From NCBI GenBank assembly GCA_031472005.1, contig PZJY01000007.1, positions 496,001 to 560,000 on the forward strand: a stretch of 64,000 nt of DNA, given 5' to 3'. Each line of letters opens with the position of its first letter. Position 1 is the stretch's first letter. The position numbers and the translations under genes were made by a program. The notes under the pieces were generated by a model. That model saw only the letters and a list, made by a program, of their open reading frames with translations. It did no database searches and had not been told where the DNA came from. This DNA is from Tetracladium setigerum. Its lineage: Eukaryota; Ascomycota; Leotiomycetes; Helotiales. Below, piece by piece: positions 31,466 through 43,624 of the stretch.

Positions 31466-33797
31466 TTAGAAATGCTTTCCGCCAGTTCTCTCTTTCATGA
31501 GTTTTCTTCGTTCCTTATCCTTGACTGCATCAAATTGTTAGTAAGAGAGAGAGAGAAAAGTTCATTTAGGAAGGGGAAGGGAGGGGGGAACTTACCTTCA
31601 TCAAATGCAAGGAACTCGTGGAGACCACTTCCTGCTGGTACCATGGGCAAAACGGGTACCTTCTTGTCGGTGACAATCTCCAAGAAAGCTGGACCATCAC
31701 TCTCAATCAACCACTTGAGGGAGGCAACGACATCATCAGGCTTCACACATCTTCTGCCTTGGATACCCATGGCATCAGCAAGCTTCATGAAATCTGGGTT
31801 CTCCGAGTGAGTGTGTGCATATCGATCCTCGTAGAAGATGTTCTGCCACTGTGTGACCATGCCTTGCTCTTCGTTGTTGAGAACAATCATCTTGACGCCG
31901 ATGTTGAACTGCTTGGCGGTCGACATCTCAGTCAAGGTCATGTTGAAGGAAGCATCACCATCAATATCAATGACAAGAGCCTCTGGTCGAGCGACCTTGG
32001 CACCAATGGCGGCTGGCAGACCGTAACCCATCGTTCCAAGACCACCAGATGTGATGATAGTTCGTGGATGCCTCCACCTGAAATGTTGAGCAGTCCACAT
32101 TTGATGTTGGCCAACACCAGTAGCGATGATGGTATCCTCCTTGCGATTCGCGGTGAGATTCGACAGCTCCTCGATGACGGTCTGAGGTTTGATGAGTCCA
32201 TCTGACTCAGCTCGAGCATAAGACGACAAAGGGAACTTCTTCTTCCAGAAGTTGATCTGGTCAAACCACTCCTTCCTGTCGGCCATGCTTCTCTTCTCTA
32301 CCTGTGGCAAGAGGTGTGCGAGATTCTCAATGACATCGCCCTCCACAGCCTCGGTAGCTTGAACGACCTTGTTGATGTTCTTTGGCTGGATCTCGAAGTG
32401 CACGATACCACCACGTCCTTCAGCGGCGGCAGCCTTTGCAGCTGGTGCGAATTTGGGAAGGTTTCCAGTAACACGATCATCGAAACGTGCACCAAGGGCA
32501 ATGATGAGATCGGCTTCTTGCATCGACAAGTTGGCATAGGCCGAGCCGTGCATACCAAGCATGTGAAGAGCCTTCTCGTCCAGCTCATCAAATCCACCAA
32601 GTCCTTGCAGGGTGGTGGTTACGGGGATGGAGGCCAAGTCGGCAAGTTGCTTCAAGAGTTTTGGTCCCTCTGGTGTAGAGATAACACCTTGTCCTGCGTA
32701 GATGATGGGCTTCTTGGCGCCGTTGAGGAGCTTCGCTACCCGTTGAATAGATGCTGCGAGTTGCTTCTTGCTGTGCTCCTGAGCAATCTTTGTCGCTTGA
32801 CTTGGGAGACTTGGGATGGTGCTTGCCATTGGGATGGCCTTCCGTAAGATGGCTGCGGTCACATCCTTTGGCAAATCGACGAGGACAGGTCCAGGGCGTC
32901 CGGAGGTCGCAATCTCGAATGCTTCGTTGATGCGCTTCGGTAGCTCGGCTACATTTCGTACCATCACATTCCACTTTGTGCATGCTCTTGAGATGCCAAT
33001 GACATCTGCCTCCTGGAAAGCATCGCTACCAATGGCTGTGGTCACAACCTGGCCGGTGAAGACGACCATGGGAGTTCCATCCGAGAGGGCATCCTGCATT
33101 GGGGTGATGACATTGGTCGCACCCGGTCCCGAGGTGACCAACACCACACCCGGCTTACCACAAGCTCGGGCGTATCCTTCGGCCATATGCCCGGCACCCT
33201 GTTCGTGTTTTGGTAGGATGAATTTAAAGTTTTTCGAGTTGTAGATGGCATCGAAGACGGGGAGAATCGCGCCACCAGCATAACCGACTTGACGACGTTA
33301 GCAATTGCCAATTGAAGCTCTCGCGTGGAACATACAGATCGTATCGACATTCTGTCTTAACATCATCTCGTGGAAAATTTCACCACCCGACATTCCAATG
33401 AAGCTAGAGGGTGGACGTCAATAGATATATTCTCAATTGGCGGTGACTCGACTCACGATTCGTCCATCTCGACGGCGGGGCCATGTCGCTGGACTTGACT
33501 GGGCTCTCTCTTGCTGGGAGTTGAATTGAAGGTCGGGCTGGGTCGTTCTCGCTTTTCTCTAGTAACAGAAAGTTATATAAGTAGGCATATAAATATAAAA
33601 ATCGAGCATGAGTCACTCGAGTGGTGGTCTCTCTCTTACGATGTAGTCGAAGTCGCAGTGCCAGCAGTCGCTAGATTCCTGGTAGCAGCGACACCATTGC
33701 GTGCCAATGCAGTGCAGGCGGGTGTGTAATGTGATGGAGAAGTAGTATTCTGCTTGAGAGCGCGCAGGGCGGCCCTGGTGGTTTGGGATCGGAGCAT
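31466..33797 (-). CDS. ILV2: acetolactate (acetohydroxyacid) synthase catalytic subunit
   Basis: Mitochondrial ThDP/FAD enzyme that starts valine, leucine and isoleucine synthesis. Five minus-strand exons, 33797-33640, 33558-33457, 33403-33336, 33287-31596 and 31524-31466, give 692 residues, matching the usual length. Residues 1-~55 are basic and Ser/Thr/Ala-rich, a transit peptide. Core motifs: FGYAGGAILPV (110-120), LPKHEQGAGHM with catalytic E138, LVTSGPGATN, FTGQVVTTAIG (184-194), and GDASFNMTLTE with NNEEQGMVTQW for ThDP and herbicide-site binding. The last exon adds VKDKERRKLM...GKHF, the conserved fungal C-terminus. Two substitutions stand out compared with yeast: Ala113 where yeast has Pro in GYPGG, and Val191 where yeast has Pro192, a known sulfonylurea-resistance position. 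Confidence 0.96.
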
Positions 33798-35266
33798 CGT
33801 GGGAGGTCGGAGGAGGAGAGGAGAGAAGAGGAAGGGCGGGCAACAAAAGAATTCGGGTGGTAGCAACAGTGACAACAGCTGTTGGTCTTTCTCTCGCACA
33901 CAAGCACTGGCAACGAGGATATCTCGGCCTTAGAGGGGGAGAAGTAGAGGAGAGGAGAGGAGGGAAAAGAGAGCGGCGATCGTACTCTTTGGTGATGGTG
34001 TTGTGGTGTTGTCTAGATGACTGGCCTTGCAGAGAAAGAAAGTTGCAATGGCGAGGGCCGTTTTTCGGACTTCCAGTGGAGGTCACGTTTTGTGGGGAAG
34101 CTGGTGGCAGGTGGCGGCAGTCTTCAGCCAATGGGGTAAAAGCAGGACAGACGCCAATGTCATGGCTTGGTGGCCGTCCACAACCAAATGCTGGAAGAAC
34201 ACCGCGGCCATGGGTATATCTGAGAACGACTAGGTACACTCTATCTGCGGGAGAAAAAGGGTGGACGAGTCATCTGAAGGGCGTTACAAAACAAACATCA
34301 AACTCGTCACCCAGATCACATAAATCCATACATATTATGAAAGTAATCTTACCACAATTTGGAACAAATATGTTCAAATACAATGAACATGTGTTCGCGG
34401 AAAAAGGTAAGCCTAGTTAGGTGGTAGCTTTTCAACAAGGACTTAGGTGACGCTCCGCTAGCTCTCCGAGGGCCACTGCCGTGGAGGCAGAGCTCTTTTT
34501 CTCTGCGGCCAATGCACTTTTCTCCTACTCTTCTACCTCACCTTAGGCTCGAAGATCCTCACAACCAAGCAACAAAACGAGAAAAACAATAGAGACACAC
34601 AATTAGGCTATTCTACCTACCCATTGCAATTTGAAAACCCTAGAATTTTTGGGTTTTCCGACCATGAGGCTTTTAGCTGGATTATACTTGCAATCAATTA
34701 TCAAAGTAACAAAATAAAACCCAAAAAAAATAACTGGGGACTGGGCTGTACCACCTTCCCATCGCAAATATCAACAACCCCAGATGTTAGAATGAGTTTC
34801 GAATATTACTGTGATTGAGGATCACAATGATACAACAAAAAAAGGCAACTAGAATCTGGAATCTGAGTTTTTGCTTTTTGATTCTTGATTATTGATTCTT
34901 GATTACCCATGGGGCTTTTTCAATTCAAACATATATAAATAGGACAATTGACAAATATATACTAGGGAAAAGGGAAGGTAATTTGAAAATTGAAATAGGC
35001 ACGAATTTTAGATGCTGAAAATGGAATTTTAAATTCCGTTTCTAAATCTGGAAATAGATCGACTAAACTAACTATATATAATTCACTGCCCAAGTACAGC
35101 AGCAGTGTACGCATCAATCTGTAGACTGTACGAGTTATCTCGAATGAACAAATACCATGCTTATCCAGTTGGTTTCATCGCAACCTCCCAAATCCCATCT
35201 CATCCTCCATCCATCCATCCAGGAGACCTCTTATCCCAATTTTAAAAACCTCCCAAACCTTACGAC
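33798..35266. promoter_or_regulatory. ILV2 upstream region and AT-rich intergenic DNA
   Basis: The first ~450 bases are the GA/CT-rich promoter and leader of the ILV2 gene. An in-frame upstream ATG near 33899 would lengthen the transit peptide but lacks transit character. Beyond ~34.4 kb the sequence is AT-rich with nothing recognised. Confidence 0.45.
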
Positions 35267-36830
35267 TTAAGTCTGGAACCTAAAGGCAGTAAGAACCCCC
35301 GTCCTCTCCTCCTCCTTCTCAAGCACCTTATTCTTCTTCATAGCATACCACCTCAAAAGCAAACAACACCCAATCGAAAGCGCACATCCCAAAATCAGCA
35401 ATCCCCCACCCATCACATACCTCGGCTCCTGATGCCTCAAAAAGAAATACGGCGAGAACCAATGCGACACGGACGACACACAATTCGCAAACGCCACCAA
35501 CGCCGCACGTTTGGTACGCGGTCGAGGAACAACGGTCGTTTCCCAGGAGAGTTGAAGATTCAGTCCCAGGAAGGGGCCGGAGACGAGGAGGATGAGACCG
35601 AAGTAGCGTGCGCCGACGTTGAGGGTGGATATCATGAGGACGGCGCCCGCGAGACAGACGGCCATGCAGGTGACGATGTGGAAGCAGGCTTCGCCGACGC
35701 GACCGGATGACCAGGAGACTACGAGACAGACTACGTAGGCAATGACATACGGAGGAGCTTGAACGAGATAAGTTTGCATTTTCGTGAAGCCGAGCGTGGC
35801 GACGACGGAGGGGAAGAAATCCTTGAATGCCTGGGAGAGGACAAGTGCGAAGTGCAGTGCGGCAAACATGTAAGTGAAGGGGTCTTTCATCGCCATGGTG
35901 AAGCCTTCCCAGTAGCCGCCTTGGTCGTCTTCGACGTGTCCGCCGGCGGAGACTTTCATGCGGTATTGTGCCATTTGGGACTCTTCGGCTGTGAAGAAGT
36001 AGGTGCCTGTGTTATCGGGCCAGTTGGGGAGACCCCAGAAGCCGATGCAGGCTACGATTATGGAGACGATGCCTTCGATGAGGAAGAACCATTGCCAGGA
36101 GTGGAGTCCGGCTATGTTGTCCATGTGTTCGAGGATACCGGCTGCGAGGAATCCGGAGATGATGTTTGATACAATGTTGCCGGCGTGCCAGATACCCATT
36201 CGTAATGGGGATTCTTGCTTGGTATACCAGGAGGAAGTCATAAGAGCAACACCTGGCACGAATGGGCCCTGGGAATGTGTTAGCGGATTATGAGGAGGAG
36301 GTTTGATATGAACGTACTTCTGTGAGACCAACGAGGAAGCGACAAATCATGAACCCGGCTGGAGACTTGATTGCCACCATGGAAGTTGTAACAGCTGACC
36401 AGCCGAGCATCACAGCAGGAAGTAAGAAACGTGGCTGTCCTTTCGCGATGATGACATTGGCTGGGATCTGAGAAATGATATAGCCGACATAGAATAGTGA
36501 AATTCCAGCCGACCATTGAACGTCGTCCATCTTTCCATCTTCTTGGAAACCGGCTAGACGTGCATTTGAGACGTTGATGCGATCCAGGTAGTTCATCAAC
36601 AACATGGCTGTGATGGTGGTTAAAAATCTCCAGTCCAACTTCTTGAGGACCTTTTTGTTGAGGGCGTCGAGCTCTTCTTTCGATTTGCCGACGAGAAGGT
36701 CATATTGCTGGATCCAGAGTTCTTCATTGGCGGCTTGGATGGGCGAATTCTCTAGGGCTTCAACTTGGACTTTCTCCCCGAGAGATTTCCTGTCGGAATC
36801 GTGAGAGGGGGATCTTTGTTTCTGATCCAT
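35267..36830 (-). CDS. MFS transporter, Dal5-like anion:cation symporter family
   Basis: Plasma-membrane permease of 504 residues from two exons on the minus strand, 36830-36318 and 36268-35267. About twelve hydrophobic helices can be followed. The family features of allantoate/vitamin/organic-anion permeases are present: LDWRFLT near the first helix, LMNYLDRINVSNARLAG, then FMICRFLVGLTEGPFVPG in the fourth and fifth helices and GIWHAGNIVSNIISGFLA. A central hydrophilic loop (~250-290) separates the halves. The exact substrate (allantoate, nicotinate, pantothenate or similar) cannot be called. The 49-base intron splits the conserved LTE-GPF, giving strong support to the junction. Confidence 0.9.
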
Positions 36831-38324
36831 GGCGATGGAGGAGATTGATGTTGAGAAGTGTCAAGAGGAAGTGGCGATGAGGGAGTTGAGGATGAGATGA
36901 GGAGGAGATGAGGATTGGTTTCTTGAGAATCTGGGGATCTCTACTTTATACAACTTTCCTGCTACCGAAGGTTTGGAGAACTTGCGGCGACCCCAGACGA
37001 CGGAGACGACTCCAGAACGACAAGGCGGAGAAAGGCCATCGGACCATGTTCCCCAGGTTCCCCAAGTTCCCCAAGTTTCTTCTGACAAACAAGTTTGTCG
37101 GAATATCATCGAGAGCCCCAAGAGTGGAAGAGAAGAGGAAAAGGCTTTTGCTTCGCAGGTCGACGCCCAGGCGGAAACATACCGAGGGACTGGGCGAGGG
37201 ATGGAAGCGAGATTGAAGCTATTCAACTTGGCATTTTGATATTGCGGGGGAGATCTCACAGATCCAGCGCCTTTCTTCCTTGGCTCCATGACTCGGGGGT
37301 CAAAGGCCATCGGAAATTCACCGTAGAAAGTACAAGAAGAATTGAAGAAGAGTTTGATAAGAATTTGATAAGCGTTGATGAATTAATTGATGACTTTTCC
37401 CACCGTACAAACTCTGTTGAGATGTATGATGTTCTGTCTGCCATCGGCAGACCTCGGAGGCAGCGGTTCCTTTTCGGATAAGTCCCGTGCTCCGGATCGG
37501 CTTCTGGAGAGTTGCCGAAGATTGTATGAGGAGTTCCGTTCTCAACGCGACCGTCTATTATTTGTTTATGTTCATACCTTATCTACCTATCGTCTACTTC
37601 CAACTACTTACATCACTTACCTTCAATAAAGATGGTGATGATGAATTGCCCTTATTCCTACTTGCAAGAGAACTAACCGGATTTGAGACGAAATACTCGA
37701 AATACTTGAGTCCGGAATTCGATAATAACACCGACCATCCAAACACCAAAAACCTACCACGAATTCAACACTTTATTTACCACATACAGCCTTGCAGTTC
37801 CAGCCTCGTCTCGGCGCACTCTCCTCTCCCTCGCCAAATTTCCATCTCACCCTCTCAAACTCTCACTCACCCTCTTCATCATCTCATCAACCCATCAACT
37901 TACCATCCCATCCCATCCCATCTTACACAGACAATACATCACCAACTCCTATCTCACCAAGCCCAACTAACTCCCAAGCAAAATCATCTCCAGCAGACTT
38001 TCCCGCCGCCAGCAGACCCCACGTCGCACCAGACGCGCCAATCACTGCATGAACATGCCGACGGTCCCCGATGGTGGGGCAGTCAACAGATCGCGATGCA
38101 TCAACAACACCAAAGAAAATCTGGCGACGAAGCTTGTGCCACACATTTCCTAATGGTGTGAACGCCATCTTTCTCTCGAAAGACCGCCTATTCCCCGACG
38201 CTACTTCAACTCTCCCACGATATAAACCGCCCCATCCCTCCCTCGCCTCCCTCTCATTCTGCGCGTAACCTGCTGTCGAATCTACCCCGCCATCCCACCT
38301 AAGAACAACACAAAAACTTTCACA
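36831..38324. promoter_or_regulatory. divergent promoter region, MFS transporter and galactokinase
   Basis: About 1.5 kb between divergent starts. It holds a short run of CCCCA-AGTT-like 9-base repeats at ~37047-37077 and a CAT-rich leader (37890-37930). Open frames in this area are low-complexity. No defined binding site is claimed. Confidence 0.45.
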
Positions 38325-39872
38325 ATGGCCGGAAACGTCCCCGTCGCAAAGACTTTGGAGGAGATATACACAGAAGATGCCCTGCCCGAGCAGACCGCAA
38401 GATGGGGCAATCTGCTGAAACAGTTCGAGGCCAACTACGGCCATCGCGCCGAGTTTGTCGCAAGATCTCCCGGACGAGTGAACATCATCGGAGAACATAT
38501 TGATTATTCTCTCTACTCCGTCCTGCCCATGGCAATCACGGCCGATGCCCTCCTCGCCGTAGCCATCATCGACGATGCTCAAAACACTTCAACCGACTCC
38601 TTCAAGCTCAAGGTTTCCAATGTGCTCTCCGAGAAATTCCCCGCACACGAATTCGACATCCCATATGCTTCGGTGGAGATTGATTCCAAGGTGCACGAGT
38701 GGACAAACTACTTCAAATCCGGTCTGCGAGGAGCATTGGAATTGTTGAGGAAGAAGCATGGAGAGGGTTTCAAGCCAAAGAGCATGGAGGTTCTAATGGA
38801 TGGTACCGTTCCAGCCGGAGGTGGACTATCCAGCTCAGCAGCTTTCGTCAGTGCATCTGCATTGGCAGTGATGTTCGCCAACGGCGAAACCAACGTCGAC
38901 AAGACCGAACTGACCGAACTGGCTATCGTCAGCGAGAGAGCAGTCGGTGTCAACTCTGGAGGAATGGATCAATCCGCTTCAGTTTTGTCGCTTCGCGGTG
39001 CAGCCCTCTTCGTCTCCTTCGTCCCATCCCTCACAGCTCGCGCCATCAAATTCCCCACCACCAACCCAGCTCTCTCCTTCGTGATCGCCCAATCCTTCGT
39101 CGCGGCAGATAAACATGTCACAGGCCCAGTATGCTACAACCTCCGCGTCGTCGAATGCTCCCTCGCAGCAGCCTATCTCCACGCCGTCCTCAACAAATCC
39201 TCCACTCCCCTCCCCTCCGACTCCGGCCCTCTCGGTATCTCCCTCCAAGGCTTCCACACCACCTACTTCTCCTCCACCACCAAAACATTCGAACAACAAC
39301 TCGAAGAATTAATCCAACTCACCACCTCCACCCTCACAAAGGAAGAAGGCTACACCCGCGAAGAAATCGCCAAAGTAATCGGAGGCTCCGTCGCAGAATT
39401 AGACGAAAGATTCACTTCTACCTTCCCCGTTCGCGCCTCGCACTTCAAACTCCGCCAACGCGCTCTCCACGTATTCTCCGAAGCTCTCCGCGTTCTTCAA
39501 TTCCTCTCCATCCTCGAAGCCGGCGTCTCCTCTACCTCCGCCTCATCCACTACCGAAACATTCAACAAAAAGCTAGGCGACCTCATGAACGCCACTCAAG
39601 ACTCATGTCGCGACCTCTACGAATGCTCGTGTCCAGAACTAGATGAAATATGCACCATTGCGCGTGAGGCAGGCAGTTTGGGAAGTCGACTGACTGGTGC
39701 GGGGTGGGGAGGATGCAGTGTTCATCTTGTGCCGACGGAGAAGGTCGAGGCTGTCACGAGGGCATGGGATGAGAAGTATTATTCGAAGATTGAGGGGTTG
39801 AGTAAGGAGAAGAGGGAGGGGGCTGTGGTTGTTAGTAAACCTGGTGGGGGAAGTGCTGTTTTTGTTTGCTAG
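38325..39872 (+). CDS. GAL1: galactokinase
   Basis: Cytosolic GHMP kinase that phosphorylates galactose to galactose-1-phosphate, the entry to the Leloir pathway. One exon, 515 residues, close to yeast and other fungal galactokinases. The galactose-binding signature RSPGRVNIIGEHIDYS is at ~47-62. The ATP-binding GHMP motif GGGLSSSAAF is at ~165-174, followed by the catalytic-base region NSGGMDQSAS with D215. The C-terminal GHMP motif LTGAGWGGCSVHL is near 460-475. It ends in GGGSAVFVC. No galactose-responsive site was identified in the upstream region. Confidence 0.96.
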   Translation: MAGNVPVAKTLEEIYTEDALPEQTARWGNLLKQFEANYGHRAEFVARSPGRVNIIGEHIDYSLYSVLPMAITADALLAVAIIDDAQNTSTDSFKLKVSNVLSEKFPAHEFDIPYASVEIDSKVHEWTNYFKSGLRGALELLRKKHGEGFKPKSMEVLMDGTVPAGGGLSSSAAFVSASALAVMFANGETNVDKTELTELAIVSERAVGVNSGGMDQSASVLSLRGAALFVSFVPSLTARAIKFPTTNPALSFVIAQSFVAADKHVTGPVCYNLRVVECSLAAAYLHAVLNKSSTPLPSDSGPLGISLQGFHTTYFSSTTKTFEQQLEELIQLTTSTLTKEEGYTREEIAKVIGGSVAELDERFTSTFPVRASHFKLRQRALHVFSEALRVLQFLSILEAGVSSTSASSTTETFNKKLGDLMNATQDSCRDLYECSCPELDEICTIAREAGSLGSRLTGAGWGGCSVHLVPTEKVEAVTRAWDEKYYSKIEGLSKEKREGAVVVSKPGGGSAVFVC

Positions 39873-40134
39873 ATACTGTGTAGTCTGGTAGGTTGGTAGG
39901 TAGGTATATGATTGGGTACCTACCTAGGTAGTGTTAAAGATAGGATAGAAAAGGGTGGAAAAGCCGAAGATGAAATCAAATGAAGTGAAATCAAGTAAAA
40001 ATATCAAAAACCAAACTGCACTAGGCTACCAATTTAATCCATGTCCTACAGTAGTATTCTCTCCATCTGTATATCGATAAATACCTATCTATCCCTCCCA
40101 AGCTTCCAAATTCCCCTATTCTACTCTTACCATT
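39873..40134. other. short intergenic, convergent 3' regions
   Basis: It contains GGTAGGTAGGTA and ACCTACCTAGGTA runs (39890-39935) that can pair with each other as an imperfect hairpin, a possible 3'-end structure of the galactokinase transcript. Confidence 0.4.
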
Positions 40135-42000
40135 TCAAAGTTTAAAATCCCCATTCACCTTTTCCATCCCTCTCACTGCAACCCCCTCACCACTCACAAT
40201 TCCAGTCTCACCCTCACCCTCACTCCCCTCAGCAATCAACAGGCCAGCAACCTTCTCAGCTAGACTTATCTTCAGCGCTCGACTCCTCTCCGTACACAGC
40301 TCGTAAATGGTTGATAGGTTGAATGTTAGGGCGTGGAATGAGTGGTGGGATGATATTTGGTTTTCGAGGGTTTTGCGTGCCTATTTTGTGAGGTAGGTGT
40401 TAGGAGTGGGTTGAGGGGGAAAAGGGGGGGTTGGGGGAGAAGGTAGATGTTGGTGGGGAGGGGGAAGGAGGTGGTGATGTTCTTGGGGAAGAAGTAAAAA
40501 AAAGAGCGTACCTCTTCCATCTTTCCAGCATATAACAAAGCAACAGCCAGATTTTGCTTGTACATCGCATCCTGCCGTCCCCCTTTCTCAATGGATATTA
40601 GATCTTGCCATGCAGTAACAGCATCGTCGTAATTCCCATCTGCCATTAAAGCGAGTGCAAGGATGATTTTGATTTCATTTGCTGCGGTTGCAGTTGCGAT
40701 CTTCTTCTCCTTCTTTTTCTCCTTCTCTTCGCTACTTTCATCGTCGTCGTCGTCATTATCACTGCCATTAGATGAGGAAGCAGATTCGGAAGAAGAAAAA
40801 GAACCAGCAACACAACTCCTAGCAGCATCAACCTGCCCCAAACACAAATAAAGTAGAGCCTTCTGAACACCCAAACTCAACCTACTCCTCTCCGTCCCGG
40901 GGGTAAGCGTTGAGAGGAACCTGGCTGCGCCATCGAAATCTCCCATTTCGATTAGGGCGCTGGCGACGCGAATGCCGAGATCGTCGAGTCTTTCTTGCCA
41001 GATGAGTTTAGTTTGTGCGGATTCTTCTTCTGAGAGGGGGGTCCTGGGAAGAGAGGGGGTTGGGAGGGATGGGGTTGTTGGGGTTTGTGGTGGGTTTTGA
41101 GGTTGGGCTTGGGTTTGCTTCTGCGCTTGCGTTTGCTTTTGAAGAGATGTGAGGATAGAGCGAGCTTCTTTTCCCAGGTCGTAATATCCCATGATTCCTC
41201 TGCGCACATCATTGAAACCTAACCCCTGCAATCTAACGGCCAGAACACGTAATTCCCATGGCACAAGGTGCTCTCCTGTGACTGCATCCCGGTAGAAGGC
41301 GGAATTGAGATCTTCAAGCGCTTTTACCTCTTGTGCTGCTAGAGCTGTTTGATGGAGGAGAGTGAGGCAGGAGAGACGAGTGTACAGGAGGGAAAAGATG
41401 AGTTGGTGGTTGAATGGGGATGTTGTGGTCGTGAGGAGAGTGGTGGAGAGATTCGCGGCTGCGCGGTAGTTACCTGTTGCGAGGAGGGATTCGAGCGTTG
41501 GTGGGGGGTTGGTGGCCAGTGAGGGTGCGAGGGCACGGAAGGGAGGAGGGATATCGAGGTTTGTAAGGGGATGGTAGAGTGTTGGTATTAAAAGGTAGGA
41601 AAGATCTTTTTGGGTGAGTGTGGATGATGTGGCGATGGATGATGGTGGTGGAGTAGAGGTATTTGCTGTTCTGAAGGAGGGGTTGGTTGAGAGGGTTATG
41701 TTGGAGAGATTAGAGCCGGGATTGGGTGAGGGGAGGCGTGGAGAGCGTGATGTGGTCGGTGTGCCGTATTGGGAGGTTGTGGGAGAGAGGAGAGATGTTT
41801 GTGTTGAGATTGTGGGAGTGGATGGTGCTGGTTGGGAGAGGGGATCAGTGGTTATGGAAAGGGGTGAGCTGAAGAGAGAGATTAGGATGGCGATCTTGGG
41901 TTGGTAGATATATGGAGAGGGTATCTTACTCTCCTATATCGAGAGGACCCCTGGTAGGACGTCTTGCCACGCTTGCTGAGAAAAAATTAGTGAATTTCAT
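40135..42000 (-). CDS. TRAPP complex subunit 12-like TPR protein
   Basis: Likely part of a TRAPP tethering complex acting in ER-Golgi traffic or autophagy. Three minus-strand exons, 42000-41930, 41868-40512 and 40380-40135, keep phase and give 557 residues. The N-terminus has RRPTRGPLDIG and a long Ser/Thr/Pro-rich region. TPR-like helices follow: HPLTNLDIPPPFRAL, LLATGNYRAAANLSTTLL, VPWELRVLAVRLQGLG with GIMGYYDLGKEARSI, ALIEMGDFDGAARFL and MADGNYDDAVTAWQDLI. The last exon carries HALTFNLSTIYELCTERSRA, the hallmark of TRAPPC12 C-termini. An acidic Asp/Glu-Lys run (DDDDDESSEEKEKKKEKK) interrupts the TPR part. The first exon is supported by a 61-base intron with a CTAAT branch. Confidence 0.76.
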
Positions 42001-43624
42001 GATGAGGTGTGTTTTGATACTGAAATGATGTGTGAATAGGACGAGAAATTGGAGAGGTTTTCGTGACAGGTAACACAGTTGGTGTGGTTCAGTTTCTCCA
42101 GCTCGATCTTGTTTTGTTGCAACTCGCGTAAAAGCCACGAAGGCCACAGCATAACAGGATGTTACAGAGTTACAGTCTCGAGTATATGTCTGTATACCCA
42201 ACTGGGTAACATGAAAAACTTGGAAAGCATGGCTTGTAGCACAATACGCCAAAGTTGCCTCACCATCTGTATTCTCTGCCCTGGGAAAAGATGCTACAAA
42301 ACGATGAAAGAAAACGATAAAAGGAGAAAAAACCAATCTAAAACAGAAACTCTTGCCATAGCATCCGCTACTAGTACAGCAAATCCTGATCTTGACACTT
42401 GATCGAGAGAAATAGAACAAAGTCCACGAAATAAAGAAATTTCGCGGTCGAGAGCTTGATAGGAAATGTAATCTCATCACGAACCTCTTCCAGATGAACC
42501 TTGGCGAGCATGCCTCGTTGCGACTGCTTCTCCCGGAACATTCATGATTCTGTGTTAGCGATGCTGTGGTGGGTAGATGCGGATGGAATAGAGCTGGTGT
42601 TGTTTGTTCCTCGATCACTTGACGTCGCCAATTATGCAAGTAGCATAACTCTGCATTTGGACTAGTGCAGTATTCGAAGCTTTTGCCAAGGCCTGCATAA
42701 TTGCTCCGTATTCCTGGACAACAATCCAAATCTGCCTCGTTCTCTCCTCGCCGCCTGCCAGCATTTGTTTCGTTTCCAGTGTCCTTCCTTCTCGTTTCTT
42801 GTTAACAAACATTCATTGGTTGTTTGGTAACCTCTCACAGTCAAGTCCCATTCAAACGACCAATATCTTCGAAATATCGACGAAGCTGGACTCAGAAGCG
42901 GTATGCAGGCCTTCGGAGGCAGTTCCCACAGTCATGTTGCATTCTGCATATTCTTGCGCGCATAACGGACTTCATAAGTCTCTGCCGCAACGAACAGGTC
43001 TGCCCTCATTCCTCGCTCTGGAGAAGATGGAATTACTGCCTACTCACGAGGGCCATGAGGATTTCCAGTTTGGGTGACCAAGATGATACAGCTCCAGACA
43101 TCGAGTCGAGTTTTCATGTTTCAACAACCAGATCGGATGAAGCTGGTACAAATTGGGTATCGCTTGCAATTGCCGCATCGCTCAACTGGTTATCTACTTG
43201 GCATGTCGTTGAGTCTGCCCATCTCAGACCCATTTTAGAGCCTCACAGAATTTTGGGTTAATCAAATTCGTCCGGCTAATCTTTGATCCAAAAGGGTTGT
43301 GTTGGAGGCGCATCACGTCCAATTCGATAGCTGAATGCCCCGAATCAATAAGCCACGATGCAGGTTGAAATCTGCCCTACCATAACCATGGGAAAACTCC
43401 GCATCACCACGCGGCTTTGTCAACTTTTTCGAGTACAAGTACCAAGTTTTGCACTCAATCACCAGCAGCCTTAATCTGGATTCACCATTACCGGATACTT
43501 GATTTCCATTCCACGTGCAGCTAGACTCACGAAGATCTTCAAACAAACCGACCCCTCCAAACACCGACGACGACCTTCACATTCTTCCCAAACTGCATCC
43601 GTGCTGTTATACCCCACAATCACA
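42001..43624. other. intergenic, no supported gene
   Basis: A 267-codon minus-strand frame (41926-42729) passes through but has no domain signal and shares only its last 24 codons with the TRAPPC12-like first exon. A short minus frame (42615-42812) and plus frames at 42799-43261 are also unsupported. Confidence 0.5.

Noticed and set aside
33613..34239. 208-codon minus-strand frame upstream of ILV2
   Set aside because: Out of frame with the clear ILV2 transit-peptide exon it overlaps; a shadow of the GA/CT-rich leader.
37487..38161. 224-codon plus-strand frame before galactokinase
   Set aside because: His/Pro/Gln/Ser low-complexity from CAT/CCA-rich leader DNA, no domain, ends before the gene start.
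37923..38582. 219-codon minus-strand frame over the galactokinase start
   Set aside because: Antisense of a clear conserved gene; no independent signal.
41926..42729. 267-codon minus-strand frame overlapping the TRAPPC12-like first exon
   Set aside because: No domain or family-like segment outside its last 24 codons, which belong to the TRAPPC12-like gene; the composition looks like leader or intergenic sequence.
42615..42812. 65-codon minus frame with helix-like segment (EYGAIMQALAKASNTALV)
   Set aside because: Too short and isolated; no start context, splice partner or family match seen.
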